In this document: piece after piece, positions 62,878 to 64,000 of the stretch | How positions within the stretch are numbered: the stretch's first letter is position 1 | How the letters are laid out: each line of letters opens with the position of its first letter | Assembly: GCF_003014595.1 (NCBI RefSeq) | Contig: NZ_PYGK01000007.1 | Span: 248,001-312,000, forward strand | Direction of reading: 5' to 3' | Length of the DNA stretch: 64,000 bases | Origin: Chitinophaga ginsengisoli | Lineage (GTDB): Bacteria > Bacteroidota > Bacteroidia > Chitinophagales > Chitinophagaceae | Made by a program: the position numbers and the translations under genes | Notes under the pieces: generated by a model | Told to the model about the DNA's origin: nothing | Databases searched by the model: none | What the model saw: the letters and a program-made list of their open reading frames with translations, nothing else

Positions 62878-63840
62878 TTATTTGGGTAGTTGATCGACTT
62901 TACCACTCCATTTCTTGGGCTTCATGCCCATATGTTTTTCAAATAGTCGTCCAAAATAACTAAGATTGGTAAATCCAAGGCGGTAACCTGCTTCTGAAAC
63001 CGATAAATTTTCCTCTTTGAGGAGCCTGGCCGCCTCTATTATGCGAATATGCTGATGATAATCAGAAAGACCTTTACCAAATACCTGCATAAAAAGTTTA
63101 CGGAGTTTTTGCTCATTCATCCCACTTAACTTTACAAGATGAGCGATGGGTATTGATTTGTCTAAAGAGCTGGCCATTGCATTCCTGATCCTGTAAATAC
63201 CATCGATCTCAACCACATTCATATGCTGATGTGAAATAGCCTCTCTTCTGGAAAGATTTCTGAATAAATAATAAATCATCCCCATACAGTTGAGCTTATA
63301 AAAGAAATCCGGCAACAAAATCGCTTCATTAACGCTTAATACTTCATCAACCAGGGCTGCAATTTCGGGCGACATAAATTCTTCGATCCAGAAAGTTCGT
63401 TCGAGGTCAAAAAGATAATGGAACCTTGATTCGTCCTTACCAAGAAATTGTTTCAAAAAATTCATGTCTATGAGAATCGTGATTTGCCTTAACTGCATTT
63501 CTTTAGAGAACCTTACAGTACTCCCCAGGTGTAATGGCGTAATACGCACATGAGCGCGTTCGGGCTGAAGACCATTATTGGCTGCAGCTTGTCTGTCATC
63601 GAAGACGTTCTGAAATGAAATCATCAATCCATTTTTGATAATTGTAATTGGATTGCGTTCAAAACTAAGATCCTCTTTTGCTAATACGGAACGGATCATG
63701 ATTAACATGTCTGGCAACAGATCTATCACTTTAATGTTACGCAAACCCAGGCTATCCAGTGCTGCAGCGCTCATGTTAAGCGGTGTACCAATCCTGGAGG
63801 CAAGATTAAACATCAGTTCTTTGGGATTCTCCTGCTTCAT
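62878..63840 (-). CDS. AraC family transcriptional regulator
   Basis: 320 residues. The N-terminal domain is of unknown fold; C-terminal HTH pair (IAHLVKLSGMNEQKLRKLFMQ, EENLSVSEAGYRLGFTNLSYF, FEKHMGMKPKKW). Strikingly similar to the regulator at 56474 over the middle and C-terminal parts (RTFWIEEFMSPEI versus NNFWIEELMTDDI, and MNEQKLRKLF versus MNELKLRRLF). Divergent from the FAD gene at 63924. Confidence 0.9.
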   Translation of the reverse strand: MKQENPKELMFNLASRIGTPLNMSAAALDSLGLRNIKVIDLLPDMLIMIRSVLAKEDLSFERNPITIIKNGLMISFQNVFDDRQAAANNGLQPERAHVRITPLHLGSTVRFSKEMQLRQITILIDMNFLKQFLGKDESRFHYLFDLERTFWIEEFMSPEIAALVDEVLSVNEAILLPDFFYKLNCMGMIYYLFRNLSRREAISHQHMNVVEIDGIYRIRNAMASSLDKSIPIAHLVKLSGMNEQKLRKLFMQVFGKGLSDYHQHIRIIEAARLLKEENLSVSEAGYRLGFTNLSYFGRLFEKHMGMKPKKWSGKVDQLPK

Positions 63841-63894
63841 TTAAGTGGACTATTTTTACTCGTTATCGGGCTATTTTATGCATGAAGCTATAAA

Positions 63895-63902
63895 TACTTT
63901 TG
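63895..63902 (+). promoter_or_regulatory. -7 promoter element of the terminal FAD gene
   Basis: TACTTTTG fits TAnnTTTG; 22 bp before ATG 63924. Confidence 0.45.
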
Positions 63903-63923
63903 TGTAAAACAAACCGGAAGAAG

Positions 63924-64000
63924 ATGAAAAAAAGGATTATTATTTCAGGAGGTGGTATTGCTGGACTAACAGCAGCAAAGTTGTTGCATAACATGGGGCA
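63924..64000 (+). CDS. FAD-dependent oxidoreductase, N-terminal fragment cut by window end
   Basis: 25 codons reading MKKRIIISGGGIAGLTAAKL and onwards, with the GxGxxG FAD-binding motif typical of flavin monooxygenases. The rest lies outside the window. The divergent AraC-FAD arrangement matches that at 56474/57563, so a PHBH/TetX-like monooxygenase is the likely identity. Confidence 0.75.
   Translation, partial: MKKRIIISGGGIAGLTAAKLLHNMG

Noticed and set aside
1..64000. Mobile elements, prophage or defence island
   Set aside because: No transposase, integrase, phage structural, restriction, toxin-antitoxin or cas gene was recognised; duplications seen are of promoter or gene modules without terminal repeats.

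Overview
The window looks like chromosomal DNA of a Bacteroidota bacterium, most likely a Chitinophaga-like member of the Chitinophagaceae (genus is inference). Evidence: a hybrid two-component regulator, a SusC/SusD pair, SusE-position glycan-binding lipoproteins, a type IX secretion (T9SS) C-terminal sorting domain, TAnnTTTG-type -7 promoter elements, and moderate GC. No rRNA, tRNA, CRISPR array, transposase, integrase or phage structural gene was recognised.

Region 1 (1-39 kb) is a large polysaccharide utilisation locus that I read as a locus for fucosylated, acetylated xyloglucan. It starts with a truncated hybrid sensor/AraC regulator (2-2227). A tight operon follows (2891-19113, gaps about 20-27 bp): SusC, SusD, an SGBP-B-like xyloglucan-binding lipoprotein, a BACON-GH5 endoglucanase, GH97, GH3, a GH42-esterase fusion and GH39. 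A second block (20297-24362) holds a GH29 fucosidase followed by an L-fucose-type dehydrogenase, a RhaM-family mutarotase and a zinc dehydrogenase. Then come a double CE1 esterase, a short AraC protein, an NTF2-like protein, a T9SS-exported GH74 xyloglucanase, a second GH97, a CE20-type acetylesterase, a second GH29 and a GH2. Together these could cut the backbone (GH5, GH74), remove acetyl, fucosyl and galactosyl decorations, and oxidise the fucose. An alpha-xylosidase (GH31), normally required for xyloglucan, is not seen; only a short GH31-like N-terminal stub remains.

The main new observation is a regulatory module present four times in region 1: two direct repeats of about 14 bp (consensus nATnTGnAACATTC) exactly 22 bp apart, followed by a TAnnTTTA -7 box at an almost fixed distance. 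Copies lie before a decayed stub (2265), SusC (2568), GH74 (27822) and, on the minus strand, the second GH29 (36408-36471). Three copies are followed by a short ORF beginning MK.(R/Q)LL, as if a promoter plus signal-peptide start had been copied and reused. This is a candidate operator for the hybrid regulator.

Region 2 (39-49.9 kb) is mixed: AraC regulator, DoxX, cupin, a small hypothetical protein preceded by an 11-bp helically phased repeat array, two tandem FG-GAP proteins (only one keeps the T9SS signal), a GC-rich aldo/keto reductase, an isolated KAS III-like synthase and a membrane protein.

Region 3 (50-64 kb) carries a YtrA-type GntR/ABC transporter operon with a palindromic operator, a divergent HxlR/SDR pair around a nested palindrome, an IPT-like lipoprotein, and a cluster of redox enzymes and regulators. 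In that cluster an AraC gene diverges from a FAD monooxygenase gene at both ends (56.5-58.7 kb and 62.9-64 kb), enclosing two Crp/Fnr genes and three SDR genes. The last FAD gene runs off the window.
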